Of a DNA stretch of 51,841 nt, positions 9,518-17,691 are shown piece after piece (the stretch's first letter is position 1; every line of letters begins with the position of its first letter). The notes beneath the pieces were generated by a model, which ran no database searches, had not been told where the DNA came from, and worked only from the letters and a program-made list of their open reading frames with translations. Source of the stretch: Rhodothermaceae bacterium. GTDB taxonomy: Bacteria > Bacteroidota > Rhodothermia > Rhodothermales > JAHQVL01. The position numbers and the translations under genes are program-made. The stretch covers positions 1 through 51,841 of the forward strand of contig JAHQVL010000187.1 of the NCBI GenBank assembly GCA_019634345.1. The letters are read 5' to 3'.

Positions 9518-9610
9518 TTAGACTCGTCGCTTTGTCATAAAGCTCCACAAAAGAGCGCCCATCGCAACGGGTAAAATTACAATGAGAATTATTGCAAGAG
9601 ATTCAAACAT
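9518..9610 (-). CDS. Small single-TM peptide (30 residues)
   Basis: An open reading frame of 31 codons including a TAA stop, too short for ordinary gene calling. The peptide starts MFESLAIILIVILPVAMGAL and ends WSFMTKRRV. One hydrophobic helix is followed by a basic tail, the usual positive-inside topology of bacterial small membrane proteins. An AGAAGG sequence sits three bases before the ATG, which is tight spacing. It lies 61 bases downstream of the M14 peptidase gene and 19-64 bases upstream of the two-TM gene, all on the minus strand, so it could be cotranscribed with either. Function is unknown. Confidence 0.5.
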   Translation of the reverse strand: MFESLAIILIVILPVAMGALLWSFMTKRRV

Positions 9611-9671
9611 GTTCCTTCTAGGTGGGAATGATTGGCTGTAAGAATATTACACAATAACACCTTTGTCAACC

Positions 9672-12308
9672 CTACATACTTGGCAGAATCATGACCGCAT
9701 TTTGCATTAAACGTGCTGGACCTACCCAGAACATGCGATATTGTGTATTATCATGTAATAACACCACATTTCCTTGCCCTATTTCGTGCACCATTGCAAA
9801 TGCTTTTCCAGCCAATTTTTCGCGATTCTTCACAGAAACATATCCTGAAGCCAGGATAGAATCTGCACGAGGGTGATAATAACCCACGACTTGAGATTCT
9901 ACTGAGGGCTCTAGAGCTTCATTGCCAAATTTTAAGCTATACAATCGGGGAGGCATTCCATAGGCTAGCGGATGAGTCACATCCAGAAAAGCACGTAAGG
10001 CTGAACCAGGTATATTTTGTAAATCTTCAAGATCCTCGCGTACTTCCAAGCCCACATACGGATCGTCCAATGATCCAGGATCAAAGGATGGTTCTTCGTC
10101 TTCTTTCTCGTCTTTGGGCGCCTTAGCTAGTTCAATCGGCGTCATTCTAGACCGGTCCTTTGTTAAAAACCGAGCACTTCCTTCAGTCCCAATCAAGGTC
10201 CCTCCTGCTCTCACCCATTGTTTTATCATATGGATTCGAGAACTATCCATGTGTGAACCCAACCCGCTGCCTGCACCTGGCATCAGCAGCACATCGTACT
10301 TATCAAGCTCGATACGCGGCAGATCTGTAATACGAATTCGATTGATGGGAAAATGGGTCCATTCTTCAAACAAGAACCACAATTGCCCGGAGGTATAAGA
10401 ACTAAATGGTGCATCGACCAACATCGCCACATTTGGCTTCTTCAATGGAATACTCCAAGACGACGCAGGGTTTAGTCCCTCCTCGCTCCACCCAGTGTCC
10501 AGTCCAACAATATGCACCCCGGCTTCCTGAGCGACCTTTTCCATATCCGCCTCTGAGGATGCCATCTTGTCGCGATTGCGCCCCATCAATACAATAAGAG
10601 AGCCTCTTGAAAGTGTGTCACTTTCCGTAAAGAAGGGCCGTTGAATACTGCGCACGTTGTATCCGAGCTTCCATAGATGCGCTAGTGCTTTTGGCGCATC
10701 AGTTTGCTTCCAGTCAATCACATATGCATAAGATGCTCCGGCGTTTTGAATGCTACCAGATTGGGATGGTGCTTCAGCCAACGAAATCGTGTTGGCATTA
10801 ATGTCTCGTTCTGACCAGGCAGCGTTGATGTTGTAAGCAATGGGTGCAGACCAGGTTGCCATATCATACATTATCGAGTCTTCGATCGCCATCTGGCGCT
10901 GCATGATCGTATTAACAAAAAGATGCCTGGACTGATCCGTCTTGATCAGGTAAGTACCTCGTTCAAATTCAGTTCTCACTGGTTCAGCCGTCCAATAATC
11001 CCTCGCATCGGGCACAGTAAATGACTCTTGAGCACGCTCAACCTCTACCCCATGCGCCAACATCATGTCGACAATCTTGTGCGTATACTGGTTATCCAAA
11101 TCAGGAAGAATGTAGGCCTTTTCTCTTCGCGCAGGATCTGTACCCGGAGTCAGTGCCTGGCGAAAATAGCGAAGCAACTCGGCCCGATTATCCATCGAGG
11201 TCCTGATACCTGCAAATGAGGTAAGATAATGATCAAAGATTCGCTGACGCAGAGTCAGAACATACCCATCATTCGTTTCCACAGCACGTCCACCTCGACT
11301 ATGGCCCCCTTGCTCCCTCAGCATACCAATACTTCCCATCAGCGAGGGATAGGAAGAGCCGTATCCAGGATAATAAAAATCGAATCGTTCACGAGTAAAG
11401 TAAGAGATTTGGTATTCGTCGAACGCTTCAGCATCACCTTTTCCAAATGCCTCCGACCAGGTATCGTAAGCATCCGGCAAATTTAAATTGCGCGGCGTTG
11501 TACCTGGATGAGTAAAGTAGTTACTATTAAACCCTTGCTCGTGATAGTCAATATGGACTTGGGGCATCCATCGTTGATAGGCTTTAATACGCCCTTGGGA
11601 TTCAGGATGGACCAGCCACACCCAATCTCTATTTAAATCAAACCAATAATGATTCGTCCGCCCTCCCGGCCACGGTTCGCTGTGTTCAAGGTCGTCCGGA
11701 TTTGTATTCAGGAGCTTGCTATACATGGAAGTATACCAATACGTATACCGATCTCGCCCATCTGGATTAATACAAGGATCAATAATCACGACCAGATCAT
11801 CCAGCATTTCTGCCGTTTCCTCATCCTGAGCTGCCGCTAGCCGATAAGAAACTTGCATCGCTGCTTCTGAAGATGAGGGCTCGTTTCCATGAACATTGTA
11901 GCTCATCCAATGGATGAGTGGCTGGTCCTCAATAAGATCTGCGGCACCGCTATCAGACGCATCTGCCAGGCGTAGATTATTCATCCGTATCTCTTCAATA
12001 CGTGCCTGATTTTCGACGGATGTTATAACGGCATATACCAGGCGGCGGCCTTCATGAGAGCGCCCATACTCATGCAATGTTACCCGGTCTGAGGATTCTG
12101 CAAGGGCTTCAAAATAATCCAATATGTGGGCATGAAACGTATATTTTTCCCCATGTTCATAGCCAAGAAAAGAGGCTGGTGCAGGCACGGAGGAATCATA
12201 GGACAAAGCCGAATCAAAGTCGAACCGTTCTTGACTGAAGGCGGGCGATGTGATAAGGAGGGCAATAGCGGTAGTTGCAAGAAAGAGGGCGTTTTTCATG
12301 CGAGTCAT
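9672..12308 (-). CDS. Secreted M14-family zinc carboxypeptidase-like metallopeptidase
   Basis: An 878-residue exported protein with a signal peptide ending near residue 25 (SPAFSQ). The peptidase domain fills residues about 45-350. Zinc ligands fit HGNE near 139-142 and the His of DYHEQG near 253; a substrate-binding block NPDGRDRY lies near 185, and a catalytic Glu candidate is in LREQGG near 332. All expected M14 elements are therefore present. The second half includes a class-I glutamine-amidotransferase-like fold (LLMPGAGSGL, GGTLIGTEG), seen in large M14 proteins of related bacteria. It probably digests peptides in the periplasm or outside the cell. No T9SS domain is visible. The first ATG at 12308 was used; 12299 is an equally acceptable ATG. 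Confidence 0.87.
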   Translation of the reverse strand: MTRMKNALFLATTAIALLITSPAFSQERFDFDSALSYDSSVPAPASFLGYEHGEKYTFHAHILDYFEALAESSDRVTLHEYGRSHEGRRLVYAVITSVENQARIEEIRMNNLRLADASDSGAADLIEDQPLIHWMSYNVHGNEPSSSEAAMQVSYRLAAAQDEETAEMLDDLVVIIDPCINPDGRDRYTYWYTSMYSKLLNTNPDDLEHSEPWPGGRTNHYWFDLNRDWVWLVHPESQGRIKAYQRWMPQVHIDYHEQGFNSNYFTHPGTTPRNLNLPDAYDTWSEAFGKGDAEAFDEYQISYFTRERFDFYYPGYGSSYPSLMGSIGMLREQGGHSRGGRAVETNDGYVLTLRQRIFDHYLTSFAGIRTSMDNRAELLRYFRQALTPGTDPARREKAYILPDLDNQYTHKIVDMMLAHGVEVERAQESFTVPDARDYWTAEPVRTEFERGTYLIKTDQSRHLFVNTIMQRQMAIEDSIMYDMATWSAPIAYNINAAWSERDINANTISLAEAPSQSGSIQNAGASYAYVIDWKQTDAPKALAHLWKLGYNVRSIQRPFFTESDTLSRGSLIVLMGRNRDKMASSEADMEKVAQEAGVHIVGLDTGWSEEGLNPASSWSIPLKKPNVAMLVDAPFSSYTSGQLWFLFEEWTHFPINRIRITDLPRIELDKYDVLLMPGAGSGLGSHMDSSRIHMIKQWVRAGGTLIGTEGSARFLTKDRSRMTPIELAKAPKDEKEDEEPSFDPGSLDDPYVGLEVREDLEDLQNIPGSALRAFLDVTHPLAYGMPPRLYSLKFGNEALEPSVESQVVGYYHPRADSILASGYVSVKNREKLAGKAFAMVHEIGQGNVVLLHDNTQYRMFWVGPARLMQNAVMILPSM

Positions 12309-12364
12309 CAGTTGGCGGGTAAAATAATGCCTAGCTAACTGATGAATGAGAAGGGGGTTCTCTC

Positions 12365-12417
12365 TTGAGTCCGGAGTTCTGTGCTAGACTCACACTTACT
12401 TCCAACTCCGGACTCAA
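12365..12417 (-). terminator. Hairpin downstream of the tail-collar gene pair
   Basis: TTGAGTCCGGAGTT (12365-12378) and AACTCCGGACTCAA (12404-12417) form a perfect 14-bp stem around a 25-base loop, directly behind the stop codon at 12422 on the minus strand. No clear U-run follows. The arms can be read as two 7-mers each (GAGTCCG, GAGTTCT; CCAACTC, CGGACTC), possibly a weak member of the heptamer family. Confidence 0.65.
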
Positions 12418-12421
12418 CAAA

Positions 12422-12997
12422 TCAATCCCTTGAAGGAAATATACCTACAGTAGCAACACAATACCGAATGACCTGGTAAGGGGGCACATTGAAATGTGAC
12501 TGACTTTCTCCCGTAAATCCTGTATCCTCAGTTGTTGCCCCACCCCCCTGCCGAATAACCAGACCAGGATCGCTTCCCTGAGAGCTAGTTAACTCAGGTA
12601 TGGTGTGGCTGTGCGAGGGTACCTCGCCGGGGATTAAGGTTACATTCTCAACGCCCCCTTGCGCTCCTAAGGTATATGTAGAAAGTCCTGCTCCCGTCCC
12701 CGTTCCAATTGCCTTGCGGCCTCGAAGGTCTGGCAAAGCAAACGTAGTTCTGCCATCACCTCCATAAATGGTACCGTATAAAGAAAACAGTGCTTCATTA
12801 GAAGAGATTGCCAATAACTGGCCGTCGGCTTCAGTGGTACCTATTGGACAAAAAGTGTATCCAACCTCAATGATTTCACCCAAAAAAAGTACCTGGGCTT
12901 TAACCGTTTCTATGGGTATCAAACAGGCGGCCAACATAATGGCCATCATTGAATGATATCTGGAGATATTCATCCCATGCAATAATATAGATCTCAT
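12422..12997 (-). CDS. Exported tail-collar-domain protein, copy 1
   Basis: 191 residues: a hydrophobic export signal ending near VKAQ, then a phage tail-collar domain with GQLLAI, SLYGTIYGGDGR, LPDLRGR and PSHSHTI. These are signature blocks of the 'microcystin-dependent protein' type that many bacteria carry outside prophages. It is a tandem duplicate of the gene at 13032; most of the collar core is identical. No phage genes surround the pair, and the signal peptide points to the periplasm or cell surface. The ATG at 12997 was chosen because a strong AGGAGG lies seven bases upstream; the TTG at 13000 would add one residue. The spacing to the upstream copy (34 bases) suggests one transcript. 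Role unknown; a structural or adhesive surface protein is an inference. Confidence 0.83.
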   Translation of the reverse strand: MRSILLHGMNISRYHSMMAIMLAACLIPIETVKAQVLFLGEIIEVGYTFCPIGTTEADGQLLAISSNEALFSLYGTIYGGDGRTTFALPDLRGRKAIGTGTGAGLSTYTLGAQGGVENVTLIPGEVPSHSHTIPELTSSQGSDPGLVIRQGGGATTEDTGFTGESQSHFNVPPYQVIRYCVATVGIFPSRD

Positions 12998-13004
12998 CAA
13001 TCTT

Positions 13005-13010
13005 CCTCCT
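13005..13010 (-). promoter_or_regulatory. Strong Shine-Dalgarno site before tail-collar copy 1
   Basis: The minus strand reads AGGAGG seven bases before the ATG at 12997. Full anti-SD complementarity is uncommon in this group, whose genes mostly lack strong SD sites. The site decides between the ATG at 12997 and the TTG at 13000. Confidence 0.7.
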
Positions 13011-13031
13011 GATTATGTGAATGCTCCAGAC

Positions 13032-13589
13032 TTAATTTCGAGAGGGGAATATCCCAGTCGTAGCAATGCAATACGTCATTACCAGGTACGGAGAACGATT
13101 TTCATGAGCCTGCCCTCCTCCTGTATTTCCTGTAAGTGCGGTAGTTGCTCCGCCTCCATTTCGAATCACCAACCCATCTGTTGTCCCATTCCGATCCGTC
13201 AATTCCGTAATAGTATGACTGTGACTGGGCACCTCAGAAGGACTTAGAGTTACCGTTTCAACACCACCTTTTTGGCCTATATTATATGTTGATAACCCTG
13301 GTCCTGTACCGTTATGGATGGGTGCACGCCCTCTCAAATCAGGCAACCCAAAGGTAACACGCCCGTCGCCACCGTAAATAGTGCCATACAGAGAAAATAG
13401 AGCTGTATTAGTGGCTATATCCAATAATTGGCCCTCTGCTGGTACCCAACCGCGAGGACAAAAATTAAATCCAACCAGGGCTACCTGGCCTAAATAGGGC
13501 TCACTCTGGGCGTGGGATTCTTGAGTAGGTGCAAAACAAGCAACCGATAAAACAACACAAGCAATCAGGCTTCTAACGCTACTTTTCAT
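13032..13589 (-). CDS. Exported tail-collar-domain protein, copy 2
   Basis: 185 residues with a signal peptide (SVACFAPTQESHAQ) and the same tail-collar layout as its neighbour: GQLLDI, SLYGTIYGGDGR, LPDLRGRAPI, GLSTYNIG, PSHSHTI, ending YCIATTGIFPSRN. The two copies match along almost the whole mature protein and differ most in the signal peptide and in the stretch just before the C-terminus. It is the first gene of the pair. The ATG at 13589 was chosen over a TTG at 13607, which would add six residues ahead of a normal signal peptide. Exported tail-collar proteins without phage context have no firmly established role. Confidence 0.83.
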   Translation of the reverse strand: MKSSVRSLIACVVLSVACFAPTQESHAQSEPYLGQVALVGFNFCPRGWVPAEGQLLDIATNTALFSLYGTIYGGDGRVTFGLPDLRGRAPIHNGTGPGLSTYNIGQKGGVETVTLSPSEVPSHSHTITELTDRNGTTDGLVIRNGGGATTALTGNTGGGQAHENRSPYLVMTYCIATTGIFPSRN

Positions 13590-13723
13590 GATAGTGAATC
13601 TTTCCAATTTGTAGAAATTTCTTGATTATGTAGATTCATTAAGCGAATCATCCATAAACACAGGAATTTTCAGGAGAAAGGCTCACTCACGCCAAAACAA
13701 AATTTGGTGAAGTGCTCTAAGTC

Positions 13724-14389
13724 TTAATTCGAACTACGTAATACGTCTGCTAAGTCATCAGCTATTCCAGCTGCGGCAGGGTGGGCACTCGTCAGTAACA
13801 GTTCGAGCGTTGTGTAATTACCTCCATAGAACAAAGCAGTGGCATTTACATCTGCTCCATACTGAATAAGCAAACGGGCAACATCAGAGGCATTGGCAGG
13901 AACTCGCTGCCGCCAGGTTTCAACTCCATTTGCGGCAAGATAATGCAGCATCGTAGCATGATGAGCGTACTTTGATGCACGATGGGTCAACTGAGGGTCT
14001 TTTTTCAGGATTGCTTCCAGGTTTTTCAAGTCGCCTTCAAGCATACATTCAACACCCGTCTCAAAAGCCTCATCCAACAATACCGGCCCTAGTGAAAGTA
14101 CCTCCTCCCACTCCTTAAAACCATGTTCACGGGCAACAACGAGGCGCATATCGTCAAGGGTAAGCTTCTGATTCAGCATTTGATTAAAGGAAAGCTGAAT
14201 GCATTGGGGATGCCAGTTACTTAATTGCACCTGCACTGCGCTATCTTCTTCGTCATAGGCTTCTTTAAGCCGCAAAGCCTGTTTGTCAAGAACAAAACGA
14301 ACAGACCATTCACCAGGATAATCAATCAATAACTCTTTGTGCAGCTCAGTAACCTGCCACACAGCATCAGGGACATAGACGTTAGACAT
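13724..14389 (-). CDS. Ankyrin-repeat-like cytoplasmic protein, apparently cut short
   Basis: 221 residues, no signal peptide. Residues about 105-200 show ankyrin-like elements: an acidic helix (EGDLKNLEAILKKDP), TMLHYLAANGVE, ARLLIQYGADVNA and YTTLELLLTSAHPAAAG. The last helix-loop stops at ADDLADVLRSSN, about where another repeat would be expected, so the protein may be truncated. The N-terminal 90 residues resemble no family I know. The ATG at 14389 was chosen; the longer frame starts at a TTG inside the heptamer repeat at 14444-14541 and is unlikely. It is transcribed in the same direction as the SGNH-like gene upstream but is separated from it by that hairpin. Confidence 0.68.
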   Translation of the reverse strand: MSNVYVPDAVWQVTELHKELLIDYPGEWSVRFVLDKQALRLKEAYDEEDSAVQVQLSNWHPQCIQLSFNQMLNQKLTLDDMRLVVAREHGFKEWEEVLSLGPVLLDEAFETGVECMLEGDLKNLEAILKKDPQLTHRASKYAHHATMLHYLAANGVETWRQRVPANASDVARLLIQYGADVNATALFYGGNYTTLELLLTSAHPAAAGIADDLADVLRSSN

Positions 14390-14443
14390 CGGAAATTGGG
14401 ACCAATTAAGAAAAGCAGAAAAGATATGCCCGATGTATACAGA

Positions 14444-14541
14444 GTTCAAAGTTCAAAGTTCAACGTTTAATGTTTTAGGCTCGAAGCGTATACCTCCCAC
14501 CCCAAAAAACATTAAACGTTGAACTTTAAACCTTAAACTAA
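14444..14541. repeat. Heptamer-iterated inverted repeat, copy C
   Basis: Left arm: GTTCAAA (14444), GTTCAAA (14451), GTTCAAC (14458), GTTTAAT (14465), GTTTTAG (14472). Right arm: AAACATT (14507), AAACGTT (14514), GAACTTT (14521), AAACCTT (14528). The arms pair over 31 bases with three mismatches and a 31-base loop. It begins four bases behind the stop of the SGNH-like gene at 14545, a terminator position. Several units are the same as in copy A at 104-217, 14 kb away. Confidence 0.8.
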
Positions 14542-14544
14542 CTG

Positions 14545-17277
14545 CTAATTTTTGTACCAATCGAATTGCATAAAGAACTCATGCAGGGCGTCGGCTACTT
14601 TAGTAGCACCGGCTTCTGATGGATGCTGATTTACACCACCGTCTTGGAAGTCATTAAGGGTCCAGAAGATGCCGCTACCATTTGGCGTCTCGCCATTTGC
14701 CCAAATATAGGGTCCCCATCCAATCCAAGGAGCACCGGGTAATTGGCCTTGCTGATACTGTTCGATGACAGTATTGGTAGCAAATCCACCTTCGTAGGAG
14801 ATTGGCTCTCCACGTGCTGCTTGTTTTTCTCCAGTCACATATCCACCCCAAATTCGGCTTGAGTGGAAAACCGCCTGAACAGATGGAAACTCTGCTCCAA
14901 TTCGCTGAGAAATGGCCCCAATGTTATCAACAAGATCGTAATAGTCAGCTCCAGGATCGGGTAATGTAAGGCCGTGAGCCGTAAACTGGTTCGCATTCTT
15001 CGCCCAAACTACTTTGACTGCACTTAAATCGCTAATCTTGTCTTTACACTTTTGCCATAGAGAATCTTCCGTAAGCCATCGCTCCAACGCACTACCGCCT
15101 ACCGCGCAGTTCTCAAATTCAACCTGATTACTTATATCTGGGTGATTCTTGTACAGGTTAATGAATTGATTGAACTCCTGGTATCCATTACTCATAGAGA
15201 TGGCTACAATGATGATCTTGTTATTGGTCGCCGTAACGGTCGGCACCCCATTATCGACCAGGCCTCCTGGAAGCCCATAATAGGTATCATTTGGCCCCAT
15301 TAGGTCCAGCGCAATCATCTCGTTTTCAGATCCTGCTTCGCCGGTAGTAAAGCTAAACGGGTTCGACCAATCACTTGTACCTTCTGCATTCGAAGCCCTG
15401 GCTCTCCAATAATGCGTCGTATTAGGCGCGACATCATTAAATAGTGCCGATGTAGCGGCTTGATCTACGCTTTCATCTACGATTGAGGAGAAGTCATCCG
15501 TTGTCGCTAGCTGAACATCATAGCTGGTAGCATTTGGAGAGGCATTCCAGGTCAGGTTGACCCCGCTTGGAGAGATTCCAGTAGCACCATCTGATGGAGC
15601 CGTAAGGAAGGGTGTTGCTGGAGCCCCGCCTCCACCGCCATCGGACGTAGTAGTAAAGCTGTATAGCGAAGACCATTCACTCATACCATTTTCATTCACG
15701 GCCCGAACATGCCAGTAATAAGTGACTCCTTGTCCAAGCTCAATAGACTCCACAGAAGTCGATGTCACGCCCAGTTGCTCATCAACCAGTGATGAGAACG
15801 AAGGTACTGTTGACATCTGGTAATCGTAGGATGTAGCACTGGCCTCTGTGTCCCAGCTCAGCGTAATCATCCCTGGAGTAACATCTGTGGCGCCGTTAGC
15901 AGGTAAAGAAAGCGACGGCACGCCAGGCAATCCATCAGCACTGACTGTAGAAAACGAGTATTCATCAGACCAATCGCTGACTCCGCCCTGGCCATTGGCC
16001 CTAACCCGCCAGAAGTATTCTGTATCTGCGAAAAGTTCAGCCGATGAATACGTAGTGCCCAACACCCCATCGACGTCCACAATGAGTACAGAGAAATCGG
16101 ATGTAGTCGCTAACTGGACCCTGTAATTTACAGCATCCTCGGCTGTAACCCATTCGAGTTCTACATCTGTTGATACTACGTCTGTTGCACCGTTCATAGG
16201 TGCAGATAGGATAGGTATACTTGGAGGAGTTGCTCCATCATCCACAGTCAAAAATTGATATATAAGGGACCATTCACTGGTCGCCTGGTCTCCCGTGGAC
16301 CGAACCCGCCAGTAGTATAAGGTAGCAGGATCTAGCTCTGGTAAGGTATAGGACTCAGCCGGCCATCCTTCCTGCTGAACATCAACGCTGGAGAAATCGG
16401 CCGATTTTGAGACTTGAACGGAATAGCTACTCGCGAGATCATCGCCTGTCCATTCCAAATCAGTACCGTTAAATGCGACGCCTACTGAACCATTTCCGGG
16501 TAGTGACAATAGAGGCGCAGAAGGCACCCCTGGATCAACTTTCTCCATAGTCAGCACAACCTCTTCACCGTCACTTACTTCCAAGTCGGAACGTGCTGCT
16601 AGATACCCTTGACGCATGGCATCAATGCGAACGGCAAACGTATTTGCGGTATGAGCTATGGACCGTGCAACCGGAGTTTCTATCTCAGGCGCAAACTCCG
16701 CAGCCTGAACACGGACTTCGGTTGCGCTTGAAGCCCCTTTAGTAGCACCTACTTTAACGAGCTTCCCAGATGCGGAGCCTTGCTCACCAACGATTTGATA
16801 GAGGTAAAGCCCTGCGTTGAGTCCGTCTGTTTTCACCGTAAAACGATGCTGACCAGTTGCCAACACGGTTTCAAAGGGCTGAGCAACAGATCGCCCGGTA
16901 ATATCGAAGATTTCAAATGAAACGGACTGTGTCTGTTGTATAGCTAGAGGGATAGACACCTCGTTCATAAAGGGGTTTGGGTAAGCCGGCTGTACAGAAA
17001 ACACTTGCGGAATCGGCGTGATGTCTTCTGTAGAGGTTGAAGTGGGTACTTCAATTGTAATGTCTACACAACCATCAGAGGCGGTTGTGCCGCCCACAGG
17101 TTGTTGGTTACCTAGTTGCATAACAACAACGGCTCCATCTAGTGGAGCAGCACCTTCCATATCGAGGGTACAGACAGAGATTTGAATATCTGTTTCCTGA
17201 GCAATGCTTACTTGCATCGCTGTAAAGAGGCAGAGGAACAGGCTTACAGCAATAAACCTGTGCAGTTTAATGTTCAT
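14545..17277 (-). CDS. Large exported protein: internal T9SS-like domain, four FN3 repeats, SGNH-like C-terminal domain
   Basis: 910 residues from the ATG at 17277, which opens a normal signal peptide (ending VSIAQ). The frame continues 57 codons upstream, but that stretch looks like leader DNA. Residues 30-85 form a small beta domain. Residues about 100-185 look like a T9SS type A sorting domain (AYPNPFMNEV, FDITGRSV, GLYLYQI), unusually placed in the middle. Four fibronectin type III repeats follow (about residues 250-640), each with an ATSY or similar strand and a YYWRVR-type strand. The last 230 residues resemble an SGNH/GDSL hydrolase: candidate Ser in ISMSNGYQEF near 694 and a C-terminal His in QHPSEAG near 885. 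Substrate is unknown; a surface esterase or deacetylase is an inference. Confidence 0.75.
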   Translation of the reverse strand: MNIKLHRFIAVSLFLCLFTAMQVSIAQETDIQISVCTLDMEGAAPLDGAVVVMQLGNQQPVGGTTASDGCVDITIEVPTSTSTEDITPIPQVFSVQPAYPNPFMNEVSIPLAIQQTQSVSFEIFDITGRSVAQPFETVLATGQHRFTVKTDGLNAGLYLYQIVGEQGSASGKLVKVGATKGASSATEVRVQAAEFAPEIETPVARSIAHTANTFAVRIDAMRQGYLAARSDLEVSDGEEVVLTMEKVDPGVPSAPLLSLPGNGSVGVAFNGTDLEWTGDDLASSYSVQVSKSADFSSVDVQQEGWPAESYTLPELDPATLYYWRVRSTGDQATSEWSLIYQFLTVDDGATPPSIPILSAPMNGATDVVSTDVELEWVTAEDAVNYRVQLATTSDFSVLIVDVDGVLGTTYSSAELFADTEYFWRVRANGQGGVSDWSDEYSFSTVSADGLPGVPSLSLPANGATDVTPGMITLSWDTEASATSYDYQMSTVPSFSSLVDEQLGVTSTSVESIELGQGVTYYWHVRAVNENGMSEWSSLYSFTTTSDGGGGGAPATPFLTAPSDGATGISPSGVNLTWNASPNATSYDVQLATTDDFSSIVDESVDQAATSALFNDVAPNTTHYWRARASNAEGTSDWSNPFSFTTGEAGSENEMIALDLMGPNDTYYGLPGGLVDNGVPTVTATNNKIIIVAISMSNGYQEFNQFINLYKNHPDISNQVEFENCAVGGSALERWLTEDSLWQKCKDKISDLSAVKVVWAKNANQFTAHGLTLPDPGADYYDLVDNIGAISQRIGAEFPSVQAVFHSSRIWGGYVTGEKQAARGEPISYEGGFATNTVIEQYQQGQLPGAPWIGWGPYIWANGETPNGSGIFWTLNDFQDGGVNQHPSEAGATKVADALHEFFMQFDWYKN

Positions 17278-17691
17278 AAGTTTATGAATAGTAGTAGTCA
17301 ATAAAGAATGAGATGCGGGGGTACACGTCCGCCTCCCAGACCCTTCTAAAATAGAATTAGTCTGGCGAATCATAATGCTAGAAAAGATGGGTGAATGCAT
17401 TTTTTTGAGACTGGGAGGCAGTTTCGGGTTGATCAATAAGTATGCCAAGTACCCCCCACCACCAGCCCTACCCCTAATGCTCTGGTTATATTATTCAGTA
17501 AAAAGATGTAGTCCTTCTCTCGTACACTACAAATCACTTAGGATCTGGCTCAAGACAATCCATACCTCTGGTTCATCCACCTATGTTATTTGGGATATTG
17601 GTACCTCTTCTCTTTCATACTCTTCTGTATTAGTACTCTAAAAAGGGCCCTCCGAAGCATTTCGGCCTTCAGAAACAACTATTTGTAGCAT
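17278..17691. other. 414-base divergent intergenic region
   Basis: No gene is supported between the divergent starts at 17277 (minus) and 17692 (plus). It holds the leader of the SGNH-like gene, the hairpin at 17336-17365 and a small CCGAA/TTCGG stem at 17652-17665 close to the plus-strand gene. I found no convincing Bacteroidota-type promoter (TTTG and TAnnTTTG) on either strand. The reading frame upstream of 17277 lacks coding character. Confidence 0.6.
17336..17365 (-). promoter_or_regulatory. Two-part hairpin in the leader of the SGNH-like gene
   Basis: CCAGAC (17336-17341) pairs with GTCTGG (17360-17365), and inside it TTCTA (17344-17348) pairs with TAGAA (17352-17356) around three A residues. 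It lies about 60-90 bases upstream of the ATG at 17277 on the minus strand. It could be a leader element or only chance structure. Confidence 0.35.

Noticed and set aside
9646..9669. TTGACA and TAATAT on the minus strand upstream of the 30-residue peptide, as a sigma-70 promoter
   Set aside because: The gap is about 14 bases rather than 17, and Bacteroidota-type promoters use a different consensus (TAnnTTTG). It is treated as chance.
12422..13589. Prophage at the tail-collar genes
   Set aside because: Both proteins have signal peptides, and no capsid, terminase, portal, integrase or lysis gene is present. Tail-collar proteins of this type occur widely outside phages.
15600..16500. Long similar stretches within 15.4-16.5 kb as DNA repeats
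   Set aside because: The similarity is at the protein level and explained by the tandem FN3 domains.
17278..17448. An N-terminal extension of 57 codons on the SGNH-like gene
   Set aside because: The ATG at 17277 opens a normal signal peptide; the extension is polar, unrelated and contains a hairpin.
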